Assembly: GCF_036320965.1 (NCBI RefSeq)
Contig: NC_092231.1
Span: 24,923,394 to 24,987,393, forward strand
DNA: 64,000 nt
From: Panulirus ornatus
Lineage: Eukaryota; Arthropoda; Malacostraca; Decapoda; Palinuridae
Direction: 5' to 3'
Shown: positions 1-17,869 of the stretch, one piece after another
Layout of the letters: each line of letters opens with the position of its first letter
Position numbering within the stretch: position 1 is the stretch's first letter
Program-made: the position numbers and the translations under genes
The notes under the pieces: model-generated
What the model saw: only the letters and a program-made list of their open reading frames with translations
What the model was told of the DNA's origin: nothing
Database searches by the model: none

Positions 1-783
1 TGTTTTACTCTGCCGCTATGCATGATTATTAAACATAGATTCCTCTGGGACTGTTTTCAACCATATACCAAGTTTTCTCTGAAGTGTTTCGGTAGTTATA
101 TCATGCACGTATGTTCCTGATATCTCCAGCTACCCTTTACTCTTTTGCTGGACTCTCGTATATTTTGGTATGGTATATTTTTGGTATATTCTAAGGTATT
201 GGTGCAGACTTGATCATTCTGTTTCCATGTTGACATACTTCTGATCCAGAACATTTTTCTTCTCTCTAAGCTATAGAGTTCGTGTTCTTTCAACTTCTCG
301 CGTTCGGTCATGTGTTCCATTCCTGGAATTGTCCTTATGAAGTATATCTGAACTTCCTCTCTTTTTTATGCCCATGTATTTCACTGGTGTGCTTACGACA
401 CAGCAGTAATCAGTCTTGCTTGTTATGTCTACATCGAACACTTGCATCATTTGCTTTATTGTCTCTTTTTGTGAAAGTTCTCATTATCATACCACGCATT
501 AGTTGGATTAATAGTGCTATTTGATCTTATTGTTTGATAATGCTTATATCTTTTGATGTATTTTACATAGTCATTGTCTTTCCCTGTTGGGCCATTGTTT
601 AGAGGCAATTATATTTTCAAGAAGTCCATGACTTATTTGCTTGGATTTTTCTTCATTATATTCCACTAAATTCCATCAAGTATTTTCTGACCATTTGTAT
701 AATTTCGTAATATTCCACGTTTCCGTGACTGATTTCGTTCCTGTCATTTTACTCACTCGTGTCACCTACAGCATCTGATTTGA
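1..783. other. unassigned AT-rich sequence
   Basis: No recognisable gene, retroelement or RNA. The short open frames at 96-320 (-) and 282-524 (+) show no family motif and overlap each other on opposite strands, as chance frames do. Confidence 0.5.
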
Positions 784-899
784 CTCATTCTTCTAGATCG
801 CTGTCCATGTCTGATCTTACTAGATCGCTGTCCATGTCTGATCTAACTAGATCGCTGTCCATGTCTGATCTTACTAGATCGCTGTCCATGTCTGATCGT
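784..899 (+). repeat. 27-bp tandem repeat, about four copies
   Basis: A unit containing TAGATCGCTGTCCATGTCTG recurs four times at a 27-bp spacing with only a few substitutions. The array is short and ends abruptly on both sides. No related array was noticed elsewhere in the window. Confidence 0.9.
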
Positions 900-1273
900 A
901 TTACACAGCACAGAAGGTATTAAGGCTCCTTCAGGCACTCCCGAGAGAATACCCTCATCTCCACTTCATCTGCTGTCACTCCCTGAATTTTACGTTTTCT
1001 TAGTTTACTTGTCATTCTTTTTGTTTCGTTACTTTCTGTAATAAGACGCAAGTCTACGTCGTCAATATCAGTTCTCTTTTCTAGCAGAAGTTTCATATTA
1101 TTTTATTGTGGTTTGAACTGAAAGTTAAGTGCTTATGTCAGGAAAAAAATCCCACACTGGCTTTCATTTATGCAAATTGTGTTAATCAGATGTTCTGGTA
1201 TGTTTCCTTTTTGTTCATCACTCATAAACTTTTTATCCTCCCTTGGGTATTACAGTTACATTTGCCTCTTTTA
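900..1273. other. unassigned sequence
   Basis: Nothing recognised. It lies between the 27-bp array and the first piece of a SINE-2 copy. Confidence 0.4.
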
Positions 1274-1322
1274 TGTTAGGCACGGGCAACTGAATGACTT
1301 AATCATGGCCATCTCTTTAACG

Positions 1323-1323
<1 letters not shown>

Positions 1324-1374
<51 letters not shown>
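1324..1374. repeat. (AT)n microsatellite
   Basis: About 50 bp of pure AT dinucleotide directly abutting the 1274-1323 part of SINE-2. Confidence 0.98.
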
Positions 1375-1375
<1 letters not shown>

Positions 1376-1376
<1 letters not shown>

Positions 1377-1556
1377 CTATGAGTCCACGGGGAAATTGAA
1401 ACACGATCAGTTCCCAAGTGCACTTTCGTTTAATAATCACATCAGGAGAGATACAAGAAAGAAATATAAGTCAGCTGATATACAACGAAGAGACTTAGCT
1501 AGGACGCCATTTGGTAAACACGTGATTGTCTAAGATAGAGAACGAGCGTATCATAA
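1376..1556 (-). mobile_element. dispersed-type repeat with partial hammerhead-like core
   Basis: This block is bounded on both sides by AT arrays. On the minus strand it reads CTGATG, a short stem-loop-forming stretch, then GAAAG and the self-complementary GTGCAC (about 1445 down to 1418). CTGATGA and GAAA are the conserved hammerhead core elements, but the A after CTGATG is missing here. No coding capacity was seen. A Penelope-like or retrozyme origin is only a possibility. Confidence 0.4.
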
Positions 1557-1557
1557 A

Positions 1558-1559
<2 letters not shown>

Positions 1560-1649
<90 letters not shown>

Positions 1650-1657
1650 TTTTTTTT
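1560..1657. repeat. (AT)n followed by (T)n
   Basis: About 73 bp of AT running into about 25 T residues. In the minus orientation this is the 3' tail of the adjoining X element. Confidence 0.97.
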
Positions 1658-1811
1658 CTTTCAAACTATTCGCCATTTCCCGCATTAGCGAGGTAGCGTT
1701 AAGAACAGAGGACTGGGCCTTTGAGGGAATACCCTCACCTGGCCCAATTCTCTGTTCCTTCTTTTGGAAAATTAAAAAAAAACGAAAGGGGAGGATTTCC
1801 AGCCCCCCGCT

Positions 1812-1816
<5 letters not shown>
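1655..1816 (-). mobile_element. X short retroelement, partial
   Basis: Matches the minus strand of the X copies at 6401-6640 and 20945-21199. Shared landmarks are TTCCTTCTTTTGGAAAAT, the GGATTTCCAGCCCCCCGCTC block and CGCGTTAGCGAGGTAGCG-like tail sequence. Its 5' (right) end stops at the GCTCC block, so the front of X is missing. It is flanked by AT arrays on both sides. Confidence 0.85.

Positions 1817-1886
<70 letters not shown>
1815..1886. repeat. (AT)n microsatellite
   Basis: About 72 bp of AT joining the truncated X element to the tRNA-like head of SINE-2. Confidence 0.98.
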
Positions 1887-1892
<6 letters not shown>

Positions 1893-2062
1893 TAACCTGA
1901 GACAGGTGCCTATTTTATCGGACCAACCCCTTGGAAAGGATGAACAGCTGGGCTGACAGTGGAGCGACTGCCGTAACCGGGATTCGAACCCTCGCACTCA
2001 ACCCCGGGCGGCGGCCCTTGAATGCGTAACGGTCCGCGCGGCACCACTAAGGTCCATAACCA

Positions 2063-2830
2063 CCATACTGGTTTCGTCAAAGCCTCGTCCCATTAACGGC
2101 TCTGCTATTTTTATCGTCGTATTTTTAATGCAGAGAGCAAGGATTCCCTCCGATCCTTGTAGCAAGTTCTCTTTAAGTTGGTCAGTTGGTTCACTCAATG
2201 TCATTTTCTGTTACTTCAATGTCTGTAATGGCAGTTTGATCTGGCTGATTAAATGTTTCATTATCCACTGTATGTTTGTGTTGATACTGACATACTGGTC
2301 GATCTATGTCGTGCATGTTAATTTTTGCGTTCCATGTTTCTCTCCCACTTTAAATTTAAGGGCCCGATGTTCCATTTTGAATTATTTGTTCTGTTTGAAC
2401 ATAAATAACAGAACTGTCGGATTCAGTTCCATGCTTTATATTACTTTCTCCTCATTTATAGTCCTCTGTTTAGTATCCGTCATAATTTCGTTATCGGTAT
2501 TTCTCATCTTTTCTTCCATTTCTCATTTATTTGAATCCCCTCTTTTCTTCTTTTCTTCCATTTTCTTCTTTTCATTTCCGCTTGTCTTCATGTTTTTCCT
2601 CGTTTTCTATTATTATTTTTTCCCTTTTTCGGTACAACTAATCCTTCCTTTTAATTATTTTCTTCCACCTTGAACTCGGTCATTATTTTTCCTCCTGCGT
2701 CCTTGTGTATGACAGGTACCACGATGAAACCTAGTGTCCCGTGGTGAGGGATGTTCGTGTCTACACATTATGTCAGATTTACATCTTACCTTAAGTGTTT
2801 TTACATGTCTCGTGTACTATAGCATCACCA
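2063..2830. other. unassigned pyrimidine-rich sequence
   Basis: No repeat family or gene recognised. An open frame at 2128-2673 (+, 181 codons) is rich in F, S, I, L and V because of the T-rich composition. It has no domain motif and I do not treat it as a gene. Confidence 0.4.

Positions 2831-3112
<282 letters not shown>

Positions 3113-3167
<55 letters not shown>
3113..3167. repeat. (GA)n microsatellite
   Basis: About 55 bp of uninterrupted GA. Confidence 0.98.
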
Positions 3168-3170
<3 letters not shown>

Positions 3171-3987
3171 TGCTGGCTAGTGAATGTGAAAAAGAGACAA
3201 GATATATGTTTACTCCAAATATATGGTTCTTAGAACGAAAAGTTTAAATTTGGACCCAGAACATTTTGGTCCAAATCATACTGTGTTAGCATTGCAGTGA
3301 AGCAGTAGGGAGGACCGAAACGTAAAACAGGAAAATGTCAGAAAAAAGAAGCAAAGTTTAGCAAGGTAAAACAACTGTGTGCTCCCCTTACCCCACCTTC
3401 CCAGCGGGTTTGAATTATAGCTTTTCTTTTAAGCAAAGGAACATTATTGAAGTATATTACATCATGGAGTTTTGGTTAGTACTACAGTGACAACGCCGCT
3501 GGATTGGAGCAGATTATTCCTTTACTAATGTAACTGAATTAAATGGTAAAGTTGTCGTAACGCGAAAGTGACATTCTAGGAAAGGTAATCAGGACTGAGT
3601 TGAATGGAATTCATCTTAATCATCATTTTTCCCAAAAGGGAAAGTCAATTAAAGGGATATAAAGAAGGTTTTACTTCAGAAATAAACTTCAAAATGAATT
3701 TCAGTATCTCCTGAATGATTATACACTTGTGCGTTTTTGTTTTGTTATACTATTTAACATTTTGGAGCAAATGATGTATGTATTATGCATGGTTGAAGAG
3801 TGATGTCAAAAACGTGTATTTGCAAGTGTCATTCTTATTTAAAGGATGTCTTATAGGATTGGTGCACCACAGCAAATTGACATGATCAAAGAACAAGATT
3901 CTTGAGCTGGTCAGGAGCATACATAATCTTGCAGATATTTCTATTTATAACAAAGATAAGAATAGACGATTTTATGACTACGCGCCA
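3168..3987. other. unassigned sequence
   Basis: AT-rich, with no open frame of note and no recognised element. It ends where the 21-bp minisatellite begins. Confidence 0.4.
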
Positions 3988-4826
3988 TCAAGCCCTTGGG
4001 TCGTACCGTCGTGTTCAAGGCTCCTACCGTCGTGCTCAAGGGTCGCACCATCTTGCTCAAGGGTCCTCTGATAATGCTTAAGGGTCGTACCGTTGTGCTG
4101 ATGGGTCTTACCATCGTGCAAACTTGGTTGTACCGTCGAGTTCAAGGCCTCTGTGATCGTGCACAGTGGTTGTACCGTCGTACTCAAAGGTTGTATGATC
4201 GTGCACAGTGGTTGTACCGTCGTACTCAAAGGTTGTATGATCGTGCACAGTGGTTGTGCCGTCGTACTCAAAGGTTGTATGATCGTGCACAGTGGTTGTA
4301 CCGTCGTGCTCAAAGGTTGTGTGATCGTGCTCAGTGGTTGTACCGTCGTGCTTAAAGGTTGTATGATCGTGCACAGTGGTTGTGCCGTCGTGCTCAAAGG
4401 TTGTATGATCGTGCACAGTGGTTGTACCGTCGTGCTCAAAGGTTGTATGATCGTGCACAGTGGTTGTACCGTCGTACTCAAAGGTTGTATGATCGTGCAC
4501 AGTGGTTGTACCGTCGTACTCAAAGGTTGTATGATCGTGCACAGTGGTTGTACCGTCGTACTCAAAGGTTATATGATCATGCACAGTGGTTGTACCGTCG
4601 TGCTCAAAGGTTGTATGATCGTGCACAGTGGTTGTACCGTCGTACTCAAAGGTTATATGATCGTGCACAGTGGTTGTACCGTCGTGCTCAAAGGTTGTAT
4701 GATCGTGCACAGTGGTTGTACCGTCGTACTCAAAGGTTATATGATCGTGCACAGTGGTTGTACCGTCGTGCTCAAAGGTTGTATGATCATGCACGGTGGT
4801 TGTACCGTCGTACTCAAGGTGTTACA
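3988..4826 (+). repeat. 21-bp minisatellite family, locus 1 (42-bp dimer)
   Basis: The left part (3995-4140) has degenerate 21-bp units resembling ACCGTCGTGCTCAAGG. From about 4165 the array is a regular 42-bp dimer of two diverged 21-bp halves, one with TACCGTCGTACTCAAAGG and one with TATGATCGTGCACAGTGG, about 15 times. Because 21 is a multiple of 3, several frames on both strands stay open (for example 4153-5130 + and 4108-4794 -). The coding appearance is explained by periodicity, not by evidence for a protein. Confidence 0.95.
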
Positions 4827-5186
4827 CGCACCAAAACAAATATCCCTTCAATCTTGCGTCATGAGTCGGTGCTGTTCGGGTAGGGTGGGAGCCCCTCCAT
4901 GGCCTGGTAACACGTGTATATCAGTTATCTCCCCGTTGTTCCTTCCCTCCCCTCTTCTCCTCTCCCTCCCCTCCCACCTCAAGCCAGCACATCCTCTCCC
5001 ACTGGTACTACTATCCACCTCCACAATAACACTGTGGTTTCCCTGTATACCTCCTCCCAGATACTTAGTCCCCTCCCACTCTGTTGCTCCCACCTTCTAC
5101 TACCTTACATCTCACCTCAGCAGGATTTAATCTCATTAGATCGTCTACTGTTATTGGCCAAGTATCCACTCTGACCTAGTAATTTT
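4827..5186. other. C/T-rich unassigned sequence
   Basis: Pyrimidine-rich sequence with no recognised element, between the 21-bp array and the 65-bp repeat. Confidence 0.4.
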
Positions 5187-5463
5187 CCTTCTCCCTAAGC
5201 CCTCTCCAGTCCCACTCTGTCCTCATACATAAACCACATAAACCTCCCCACCCTTCTCCCTAAACCCTCTCCAGTCCCACTCTGTCCTCATATATAAACC
5301 ACATAAACCTCCCCACCCTTCTCCCTACACCCTTTCCAGTCCCACTCTCTCAACATACATAAGCATCCACCATTCTTCCACCTAAACTCCTTTCAGTCCC
5401 ATTCTCTCCACATACATAGACCACATAAATGTCCTCCTCCTTTCTCCCTTAACCCCCTCCAAT

Positions 5464-5534
<71 letters not shown>

Positions 5535-5785
5535 CATGCATAAACCACATAAACCTTCCCCACCCTTTTACCTGAACCCTCTCCAGTCCCACTCTATCCA
5601 CATGCATAATCATCCACCATTATCCCACGTAAACCCCTTCCAATCCCATTCTTTCCACAAACATAAACCACATAAACCTGCCCTCCCCTTCTACCTAAAC
5701 CCCCTCCAATCCCACTCTCTCTCTCTCCACGTACATTAACCACATAAACCTGCCCTCCCCTTCCACGTAAACACTCATCCCCCCC
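5187..5785 (+). repeat. 65-bp degenerate tandem repeat with internal (CT)n
   Basis: A unit containing CATAAACCACATAAACCT and CCCTCTCCAGTCCCACTCT recurs at about 65-bp spacing (clearly at 5221 and 5286) and then decays. A (CT)n run of about 65 bp at 5468-5532 has expanded from the CACTCTCTC part of the unit. Confidence 0.85.
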
Positions 5786-6640
<855 letters not shown>

Positions 6641-6660
6641 TATATATAAATATATATAAA

Positions 6661-6802
6661 CCATGGAAAGCTGTGTAGGTATGTATATTTGCGTGTGTGG
6701 ACGTATGTATATACATGTGTAGGGGGGGGGGGGGGTTGGGCCATTTCTTTCGTCTGTTTCCTTGCGCTACCTCGCAAACGCGGGAGACAGCGACAAAGTA
6801 TA

Positions 6803-6815
<13 letters not shown>
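6661..6815 (+). mobile_element. LINE A 3'-UTR-only insertion
   Basis: Starts at AAACCATGGAAAGCTGTGTA and runs to GCGGGAGACAGCGACAAAGT, matching the 3' UTR of the young LINE A copies at 12228-13680 and 30188-31259. It is 5' truncated to about 155 bp and followed by AT then GT repeats. A short AT-rich link joins it to the X copy on its left. Confidence 0.9.

Positions 6816-6878
<63 letters not shown>
6812..6878. repeat. (AT)n-(GT)n compound microsatellite
   Basis: The AT tail of the LINE A 3' end, converting to about 18 bp of GT. Confidence 0.97.
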
Positions 6879-6879
<1 letters not shown>

Positions 6880-7997
6880 CAAAGACCAGACGGCATAGTT
6901 TTCTTGTTGTCTTTCGATAGTAAATGGTAGATGAGAGCGATGAAGCAGTAGTATATATATAATCAGCATATTATTCGTTCACAGAAACAGATGGCTCTGA
7001 GCGACGATCAAGCAATACACATATATCTATATTTTACATAATAATGTACAGTAACAGTTGGATCTGAGCGACTATGAAGCAGTACATTATATAGTTTACG
7101 GATTGTAAAGTATTTAGCAGTATTTTGGACGTACATTGGATTTCCCTTTTTCCCATTTTACCCGAAGACTTAAGAGATTTACGGCGTCGAATTTCATTTT
7201 TGTGAAATACGGTCGCTGGCGTTGGTGGTGACGAATGAATTCGTTCATTGGGGAAATGACTCCGTGCGTGACAGTTTTATCTTGAGAGATAACTTATCTG
7301 GAGCGATGGCCCTCCGCTCGTTACCATTGTGTTGTGTAAAATATTAGATTGTTTGTGAAAAATATTTCAGAGGGGTAACAGCCCAAGACGTTTACTGATG
7401 GATAGCCTCCCACCTTGATTTACTGTTGTCTTCGGTAAAACATGTGACCAGGAAACAAGAGGAAAAAGATATGAAAAGTCGTCAGGTTCTCAGATGTGTT
7501 TCCTATCTACCTATAGATCTTCTTGTGTTGGTTGGGTAGTTATGTGGATATAGGCTTGTGAACAAGCCAGGGTCACACTCTAGCCGTCTGCGTTTAGTTG
7601 TGACCCGAAATACAAAACGGTGATTCTTAGACCACGTACGCTTTCGTTTATTTACATGATCCTTGATGCCCTTGAAATATCGTGTAAGAAAACGTGCTTG
7701 GAATAGCGATGACGTCGATCACCCACACGTGCGCTATTGGCTGGTTAGGTCAGCTACGACAAGTTCGGAATATCATCATTCGTTCCTGAAGTGGTTTTAA
7801 CGTGAGGAGGAGACACCTCGCTCTGAGAGGAACGCAGATCGTATGAGCTCCACAGTTTAACTGTCGAAAGAAAGAAGCAGATGCAGTACTGTGTTATCCT
7901 CGAGCTGCCAACGATTGCACAAGTGTATAACTTACTGGACAGCCTGTCTGGTGGTGCTGTACGTCTCTTTAGCTTGAGGAACAGCTGGCGGTACACG
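6879..7997. other. unassigned sequence
   Basis: No recognised element or gene. Composition is closer to balanced than the surrounding repeats, so it may be older unique DNA. Confidence 0.4.
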
Positions 7998-8069
7998 CAG
8001 ACACACACACACACACACACATAGTCAACAGTCACCTCTTAAGAACAGAAGCCACGGAATGATTATTGC

Positions 8070-8134
<65 letters not shown>
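7998..8134. repeat. (AC)n and (GA)n microsatellites
   Basis: About 22 bp of AC at about 8000-8021 and about 63 bp of GA at 8072-8134, separated by 50 bp. Confidence 0.97.
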
Positions 8135-8135
<1 letters not shown>

Positions 8136-9275
8136 ATGTACTTACGGTTCTTGCGTAGCGCATAAAAGTCTAGGTGTTAGGAATGATTCGTGTACATTTG
8201 CTTGTTGCCGTAGGTTGTGTATGAGATGGACAGGTTGTATATGGTTATGGACTGAATATACATGTAGACATGTCTCAGAAAATGAGTGTAGAATACATGA
8301 CGTTACCTTCAGTTCCTGCAGGAGCTTTGTAATGGAGGACTTGGCAAAATATTTGGACTGGATCAGCTGCTTGTCGTTAAGAGGTTAAGAATGTAGCACG
8401 CCCGGGCCCAGTGCTCTCGAATCTTTCAATAACAGGCACTTGCTTGCATAGCGTTGAGGAGCTGGTTGACCCAGTAAGTTTGCTGTTGTTAAAGATTAGC
8501 CTGGCCATACCGTGGCAAGGGCCTGTGTCTTTAGACAAACCCTCCCTCACTCTGTTATTGTTAAAATGTTATTAGAAGCAAAGAAAACGATATAGATCTG
8601 GTTATATTAACAGGATTATTCATCGTAGGTTGGTATGTAGAAAGTTGTGGAAGGTAAAATCATAAGGTTAAGACAAGGTATCTTAAATGATATTAAATTT
8701 AAACTGATTTTTTTTCTGATTATATGGCCATATACAACACATAGTGTGTATTATTGTATCTGTGTAACGGCTTCGTTGGAATCTGCCTGCAAGTGGTCAC
8801 TCCACGAGTGAAAATTCAGTTTGAGCGAGGCTGTGTCATCATCAGTGGACGGAAAGGAGTACAGTCTCGTCTATGACCTTCCCTCTTTCAGGGAGTCCAT
8901 CATTTTTCTTTCTCCTGCTCGGAGCGCGGCTTTCATGCAGCATGAACCCCGTAGAGGGATCTTAAGGCATATTTGCTTAAAAGAGTATGTGTATGACGGT
9001 GTATATGTCTCTGTATTTTGGTTTGTATCCGGGCGTTTACTATGTGTATACTTCTTCCCATATTAGTCTGTTTTTGTATTCTATATGATCATCCGTGTTT
9101 ACTTATTTGTATCTGTTCTCACATGTGTCGATCAGTGTCACATTTGTGTCTCCCAGTCTGTCTGTCCTTCTGTGTTTATGTCTGCTGGTGTCCTTCATGT
9201 CTCATAATTGTAGACGTTGGCTGTATCGCGTAGTGTTTCAGATATTCTTTTTTACCGTTCCTGTCTTAGCAAATA
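8135..9275. other. unassigned sequence
   Basis: Nothing recognised. The open frames at 8821-9066 and 9018-9233 (+) overlap in different frames and lack domain motifs. Confidence 0.4.
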
Positions 9276-9520
9276 ACCAGCATTATTATTACCGTCAGAC
9301 CAAAAGAGACCAGCATTCTCGTTACTGTCAGACCAGGTCGACCAGCATTTTCATTATTATGAGACCAAATAGACCACAGCTTTTCTCATTACCGTCATCC
9401 AAGTAGACCACTACACTCATTACTTCAGACTAAAGACGCCATCATTCTCATTGCCTCGAGACTGAGGAGATCAGCATTCTCATGGTCCTCACACCAAATA
9501 GACCAACATTTTGATGCAAT
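9276..9520 (+). repeat. degenerate tandem repeat, about 35-40 bp unit
   Basis: GACCAGCATTCTCATTAC-like segments recur six to seven times with CAGACCAAA-like links, at roughly 35-40 bp. It is strongly diverged. Confidence 0.7.
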
Positions 9521-9792
9521 ATCTCCTTTTCCTTCACCCATCCTCTTGTCATATGACCAGCTCTCTCGCTCCCCATCGTTCGCTCTTCATTGACGGTCAG
9601 GCAAAATGATTTAATATTATATCAATTTTTGATAGGCTTCTCAATTCTCTGATTATCATCAGACCTGATAATCCAATTTGATTATGTATGTCATAGTATT
9701 AGACCTGAAATTTTGATCATTACTAAACTAATGAACATTATTATCGTATAAAAGTGTCTCATTAATATCTTTACTAATCATCACAGTTTTTG

Positions 9793-9796
<4 letters not shown>

Positions 9797-9844
<48 letters not shown>
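9797..9844. repeat. (ATT)n trinucleotide microsatellite
   Basis: About 48 bp of pure ATT. Confidence 0.98.
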
Positions 9845-9845
<1 letters not shown>

Positions 9846-10260
9846 TGGTCTGCACATTTTATCTTGTTCTTCCTTCTGATCATCGTCTTCATCATCAGTA
9901 CACTATCATCATCGGGAGGGTCCCTCATGGGGGTGTTTTAGTGGTGGTAGGGAAGATATGTCGTATATAGGAGTAGTAGAGGTGAGAAGTGGTGGTGGTG
10001 TTGAGATGTGGTATTCGTGTTGGTGGTGGTGTGCAGTTGTATTTGGGGTGTTGGTGGTGGTGAGAAGTGTTGGTGTAAAACGGTGGTGGTGGTGGTGGCG
10101 GCGGCGTGAGCTGTCTTGGTGTTGGCAGGTATAGCCAGCGAGTCAGGTGTTAACTTAGTTACTGCTGGAGGGGAGAGAAGGGAAGAGGGGGGGGGGGGCG
10201 GAGGAAGGTCAGGTCACAACCCTCTTATCTTGGCGGAGAACGGTCGCTAGGGGCGTGTCG
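9845..10260 (+). repeat. GTGGTG-rich low-complexity region
   Basis: Many GGTGGTGGT runs (9960-10130) and a G run near 10188-10198. No element recognised. Confidence 0.7.
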
Positions 10261-10339
10261 GGTGGGCTGAGAGAGAGAGAGAGAGACTTTTATTTTTTAT
10301 GTGTTTGTATGTGGTTACCCGTTTGTCCTGAACGTGTAG

Positions 10340-10351
10340 GGAATGCTATAC

Positions 10352-10386
<35 letters not shown>

Positions 10387-10412
10387 TGTGTGTGTGTGGG
10401 TGTGTGTGGGAA
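10340..10412. repeat. (GT)n microsatellite, interrupted
   Basis: GT runs broken by GGG at regular intervals. Confidence 0.95.
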
Positions 10413-10851
10413 GGGAGGGTGGAGAGGTTGTGGCCAGGAGGGGAGACTCATGTTGGGCTGCTGGTGTTGTATGTGTGGTTACCAGTCTTGGTGTCTATGT
10501 ACAGTAATTAGTTTTGTCTTTATGTTTGTATGCGTCATTTATTTTCTATATGTGTTTAAGTAGTTGTGTGTATTTATACATTTTCTAGTCATGTTGTTAT
10601 GTTGGTTTACTCCCATTTGCCTGTGCCTTGTGCCTCGTGTGTGTTTATGTATACCTGCTCATGTTATGTATCGTTCATATTTAATTTCTTTGGCTGTGTT
10701 GATTCGCGTTTATTTCTTTATGTTTCACATATGAAATTAACTGTTTGTGGTCTCGTTTTTGCCTTCTGGTGTCCCACTACCCACGTACGTTTGTCATTGT
10801 TCGTTTGTTTGATTCTCAGTTGCCGCTTATAATTCCTGGCCTGGTGCCTCA
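10413..10851. other. unassigned T/G-rich sequence
   Basis: Open frames at 10255-10563 and 10566-10832 (+) reflect T/G-rich composition. No domain seen. Confidence 0.4.
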
Positions 10852-10866
10852 GTGTGTGTGTGTGTC

Positions 10867-10901
<35 letters not shown>
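10852..10901. repeat. (GT)n microsatellite
   Basis: About 50 bp of GT with one CTGTA interruption. Confidence 0.96.
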
Positions 10902-10902
<1 letters not shown>

Positions 10903-11039
10903 GATCTCTCTGTCTTAGCCAGATTATTTGCTTAGGTAAGCATGAGGAGTTATATGCTGTAGGATTTCTTATTACGTGTGTCTTTCTTCCTATACTGGTG
11001 TTTCTGGATTCCGCCTGCCTGCACGAAGAACCTCCAGAA

Positions 11040-11125
11040 GTACAGTCTCGTCAAAGAACTTCTCAGTTCAAAGGAGACCACATTTTCCTGCTTCTGGAAG
11101 TAGCGCATCCTTGGGCTGCTGGATC
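11040..11125 (+). repeat. short dispersed repeat, copy 1
   Basis: Shares ACATTTTCCTGCTTCTGGAA-like sequence and its flanks with 12040-12120 (ATCATTTTCCTGCTACTGGA). About 60 bp align with several mismatches. Identity unknown. Confidence 0.6.
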
Positions 11126-11194
11126 CTTTAGAATGGTCTTGGATAACATAAGGAGTCTTTCATAGAAGTTATTTTTTTTAGTAATTTTGTACGC

Positions 11195-11195
11195 A

Positions 11196-11261
<66 letters not shown>
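11195..11261. repeat. (AC)n microsatellite
   Basis: About 60 bp of AC preceded by ACGCACGCGC. Confidence 0.98.
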
Positions 11262-11262
<1 letters not shown>

Positions 11263-11292
11263 ATGTATATAGATAGATGATAATGACACTAG

Positions 11293-11593
11293 TCCGTGAT
11301 GAACACTATGTAGGGGAAATCGCATTTCAGGAGGAGTTCATATAATTTTATTCAACATCTAATTTTTTTTTATACATGTGGCATTACATGTTTCATGGAG
11401 ACAATCCACCTCATCAGGAGCCAGTACTTACTGTGATGTTGAGAAGTAAATAACTTTGTTAAGTACTGGCACCTGATGAGGTGAATTGTCTCCATGAAAC
11501 ATGTAGTGCCACATGTATAGAAAAATTACATGTTAGATAAACTTATATGAACTCCCACTGAATTGCGATTTTCCCTAAATAGCTTTCATCACG

Positions 11594-11595
<2 letters not shown>
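11293..11595. mobile_element. inverted repeat with hammerhead-like cores in both arms
   Basis: Two arms of about 137 bp (11293-11430 and 11460-11595) are inverted copies around a 29-bp spacer. Each carries CTGATGA, a short putative stem II, GAAA, and a perfect 6-bp stem III (ACATGT, 6-nt loop, ACATGT) followed by A. In the right arm the core is CTGATGA at 11473-11479, GAAA at 11496-11499 and the stem at 11499-11516. In the left arm it is on the minus strand (TCATCAG at 11411-11417). Stem I is not evident and one G next to stem II is unpaired, so activity is doubtful. The outer right end runs straight into (AT)n. A Penelope-like LTR remnant is one possible origin. Confidence 0.6.

Positions 11596-11678
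<83 letters not shown>
11596..11678. repeat. (AT)n microsatellite
   Basis: About 80 bp of AT joined to the right arm of the inverted repeat. Confidence 0.98.
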
Positions 11679-13678
<2,000 letters not shown>

Positions 13679-13680
<2 letters not shown>

Positions 13681-13702
13681 TATATATATATATATATATA
13701 TA
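13679..13702. repeat. (AT)n tract between head-to-head LINEs
   Basis: 24 bp of AT separating the 5'-truncated minus-strand LINE A from the plus-strand LINE A. Confidence 0.97.

Positions 13703-17789
<4,087 letters not shown>

Positions 17790-17868
<79 letters not shown>
17790..17868. repeat. (CT)n microsatellite
   Basis: About 79 bp of CT. Confidence 0.98.

Positions 17869-17869
<1 letters not shown>

Larger units (their letters stand above)
1274..2062 (-). mobile_element. SINE-2 (tRNA-derived), split by nested insertions
   Basis: On the minus strand the tRNA-like head lies at 1887-2062. It has a B-box-like GGTTCGAATCCCGG (about 1976-1991) and an A-box-like TTAGTGGTGCC. The far part of the same element lies at 1274-1323. 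In two other copies (50503-50715 and 61917-62215) these parts are joined by a single AT tract. Here the AT tract has been opened, and a hammerhead-like repeat and an X element lie between the two halves. Assignment as a SINE is inferred from the pol III box motifs and from three dispersed copies. Confidence 0.7.

Noticed and set aside
784..899. possible CRISPR-like array
   Set aside because: Units are directly adjacent at 27-bp spacing with no unique spacers, and the genome is eukaryotic.
1551..1997. 148-codon frame spanning AT arrays
   Set aside because: Joins AT dinucleotide (YIYIYI), an X element and a SINE; no protein logic.
1960..2060. possible functional tRNA gene on the minus strand
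   Set aside because: B box is good, but the spacing between boxes is too long and no acceptor stem is seen; the same sequence recurs in SINE-2 copies.
4153..5130. 325-codon plus-strand frame
   Set aside because: It is the 42-bp minisatellite translated. Alternative frames and the opposite strand are equally open.
5468..5532. regulatory GAGA-type element
   Set aside because: A CT array this long within a pyrimidine-rich tandem repeat is explained by slippage; no promoter context.
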